Positions 4,679 to 5,810 of a stretch of DNA of 5,810 nt are shown here, piece after piece (position 1 is the stretch's first letter; every line of letters starts with the position of its first letter). Under the pieces are notes generated by a model. The model was given only the letters and a program-made list of their open reading frames with translations, ran no database searches and was not told where the DNA came from. Position numbers and translations under genes: made by a program. The stretch is taken from contig JAIRSR010000032.1 in NCBI GenBank assembly GCA_031255355.1, positions 1-5,810 of the forward strand, given 5' to 3'. This stretch comes from Clostridiales bacterium (GTDB lineage: Bacteria; Bacillota; Clostridia; Monoglobales; Firm-18).

Positions 4679-5810
4679 GGGAGGCCTCCTTTCCCGCGCC
4701 GATCGTCCAATCAAGCGTTCCCGCGTACTGCGCCCACATACGCGCGTAGCGTCCGTTTGCCGCGATGAGCGCGTCGTGCGTACCCTCCTCGGCGATTTTC
4801 CCCTGTTCGACCACGAGGATTTTATCCGCGCCGCGAATCGCGGAAAGTCTGTGCGCGATAATAATCACGGTTTTATCTTTCATCAAAGCGGACAGCGCCA
4901 ACTGAATTTGCCGCTCATTTTCCGGGTCGGCAAACGCCGTTGCTTCATCTAAAACCAAAATCGGCGCGTTTTTCAAAATCGCCCGCGCGATTACCAACCT
5001 CTGACGTTCCCCGCCGGAAAGATGTACGCCCTCCCCCTCGATAATCGTGTCGTAGCCGTTGGGGAGTGCCTCGATAAACGTATGGCACCGCGCCGCTTTC
5101 GCGGCGGCGATTACCTCTGATTGCGAAGCGTCCGGCTTGCCGATCAACAGATTATCCTTTACGCTTTGCTTAAACAAAAACACGTCTTGAAACACAAAGC
5201 CGACGATAGACATCAGATATTCCTGCGGCAGTTCCCGAATGTCCGTACCGCCGACGGTGATTTTGCCCGCCGCAACGTCATAAAAGCGCGGAATGAGGTG
5301 CGCGATCGTGGACTTCCCGCCGCCCGACGCGCCGACCAGCGCGGTAACCTCGCCCTGTTTCGCCGTGAAATTTACGCCGTTTAGCGCGGCGGCTTCGCCC
5401 TCTTGGTTATAGGTGAAGCGCACGTCCTCAAAGGCGACGGAGTATTCCGTGACCGTTTTGGGCCGCTTCGGTTCGGCAAGCGGGGCGACCGCCAACAGTT
5501 TGTCCATACGCGCGATGTTATCCGAGATGATTTTGCCGTTTTGCGAAACGTACATCAACTTCAAAAACGGCGTAACGAGAGAAAAAGAAAAGATCAAGTA
5601 AAACACCGCCGCCGCCGCGAACGCCGCGTAATCCTCCGCGCCGCCCGCAAGCAGAACAATCACGGGAAGCAAAAACAAATAGACGTTGCCGATGATTGCC
5701 AAAAACAGGACGTAATAATTTTGAAACGACATGGTATATTCTTTTACAAAACGTCCGTAGGCAGAAATACTGCCGTGGAATTTGCGGAAGGAGTAAATCG
5801 TCTGATTAAA
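4671..5810 (-). CDS. ABC transporter, fused permease and ATPase (first half-transporter, 5' end outside window)
   Basis: The frame is open to the right-hand edge, giving 379 residues; the missing N-terminus should hold about 200 residues with the first membrane segments. An in-frame ATG at 5732 is not the start, because the preceding 26 codons (such as YSFRKFHGSISAYGRFVKEY) read as the usual cytoplasmic coupling region of this fold. In fragment numbering, membrane segments lie at about 32-80. The ATPase domain has Walker A GASGGGKST (160-168), Q-loop Gln208, signature LSGGERQR (264-271), Walker B with Asp288-Glu289, and H-loop His320. The D-loop is AFADPE instead of the common SALDPE form. 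Both this and the partner protein keep the catalytic glutamate, so the predicted heterodimer has two competent ATP sites. Transcription enters from the right; the promoter and any upstream genes are out of view. Family is certain, substrate unknown. Confidence 0.95.
   Translation of the reverse strand, partial: FNQTIYSFRKFHGSISAYGRFVKEYTMSFQNYYVLFLAIIGNVYLFLLPVIVLLAGGAEDYAAFAAAAVFYLIFSFSLVTPFLKLMYVSQNGKIISDNIARMDKLLAVAPLAEPKRPKTVTEYSVAFEDVRFTYNQEGEAAALNGVNFTAKQGEVTALVGASGGGKSTIAHLIPRFYDVAAGKITVGGTDIRELPQEYLMSIVGFVFQDVFLFKQSVKDNLLIGKPDASQSEVIAAAKAARCHTFIEALPNGYDTIIEGEGVHLSGGERQRLVIARAILKNAPILVLDEATAFADPENERQIQLALSALMKDKTVIIIAHRLSAIRGADKILVVEQGKIAEEGTHDALIAANGRYARMWAQYAGTLDWTIGAGKEASHA
4685..4692 (-). 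promoter_or_regulatory. SD for the second ABC gene inside the first
   Basis: AAAGGAGG on the minus strand lies within the last codons of the first ABC gene and 6 nt before the ATG at 4678. It fixes the start of the second gene and, with the 8-nt overlap, supports translational coupling and balanced production of the two subunits. Confidence 0.85.

Noticed and set aside
1..5810. Mobile element, CRISPR array, prophage or defence system
   Set aside because: No transposase, integrase, direct-repeat array, inverted terminal repeats or nuclease-type genes were found.

Overview
This window looks like a chromosomal segment from a GC-rich, probably anaerobic Bacillota bacterium of the class Clostridia. 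The basis is the protein families: a short-chain clostridial-type flavodoxin, DUF2325 and DUF3793 proteins, and strong AAGGAGG-like Shine-Dalgarno (SD) sites before most starts. I cannot name a species. The genes fill almost the whole window. No stretch of 300 bases lacks a gene, and I see no tRNA, rRNA, CRISPR array, insertion sequence or phage gene.

Plus-strand part (1 to about 1410). The window opens inside argH (argininosuccinate lyase, last step of arginine synthesis). A cyclophilin-type peptidyl-prolyl isomerase with an N-terminal lipoprotein signal follows 37 nt downstream. Its best SD is not at the lipoprotein start but inside the gene, exactly where the cyclophilin domain begins. The gene may therefore yield both a membrane-anchored and a cytosolic enzyme. 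A strong hairpin at 1371-1406 ends this unit and also faces the end of the opposite-strand operon.

Minus-strand part (5810 down to 1476). Five genes run leftward: a half-size ABC transporter (cut by the window edge), a second half-size ABC transporter, a DUF3793 protein, a flavodoxin and a DUF2325 protein. The two ABC genes overlap by 8 nt. DUF3793 follows after 24 nt, flavodoxin after 87 nt, and flavodoxin and DUF2325 overlap by 4 nt (GTGA). The spacing suggests one operon, possibly with a second promoter or a processing element before the flavodoxin.

How the genes may work together. The ABC pair looks like an ABCB-type heterodimer with two intact ATP sites. Its link to a flavodoxin (a low-iron substitute for ferredoxin) and to two uncharacterised small proteins suggests a metal- or siderophore-related transport and redox module. 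The individual families are clear from sequence. The shared role is inference. This cluster and the dual-start cyclophilin are the two observations most worth following up.
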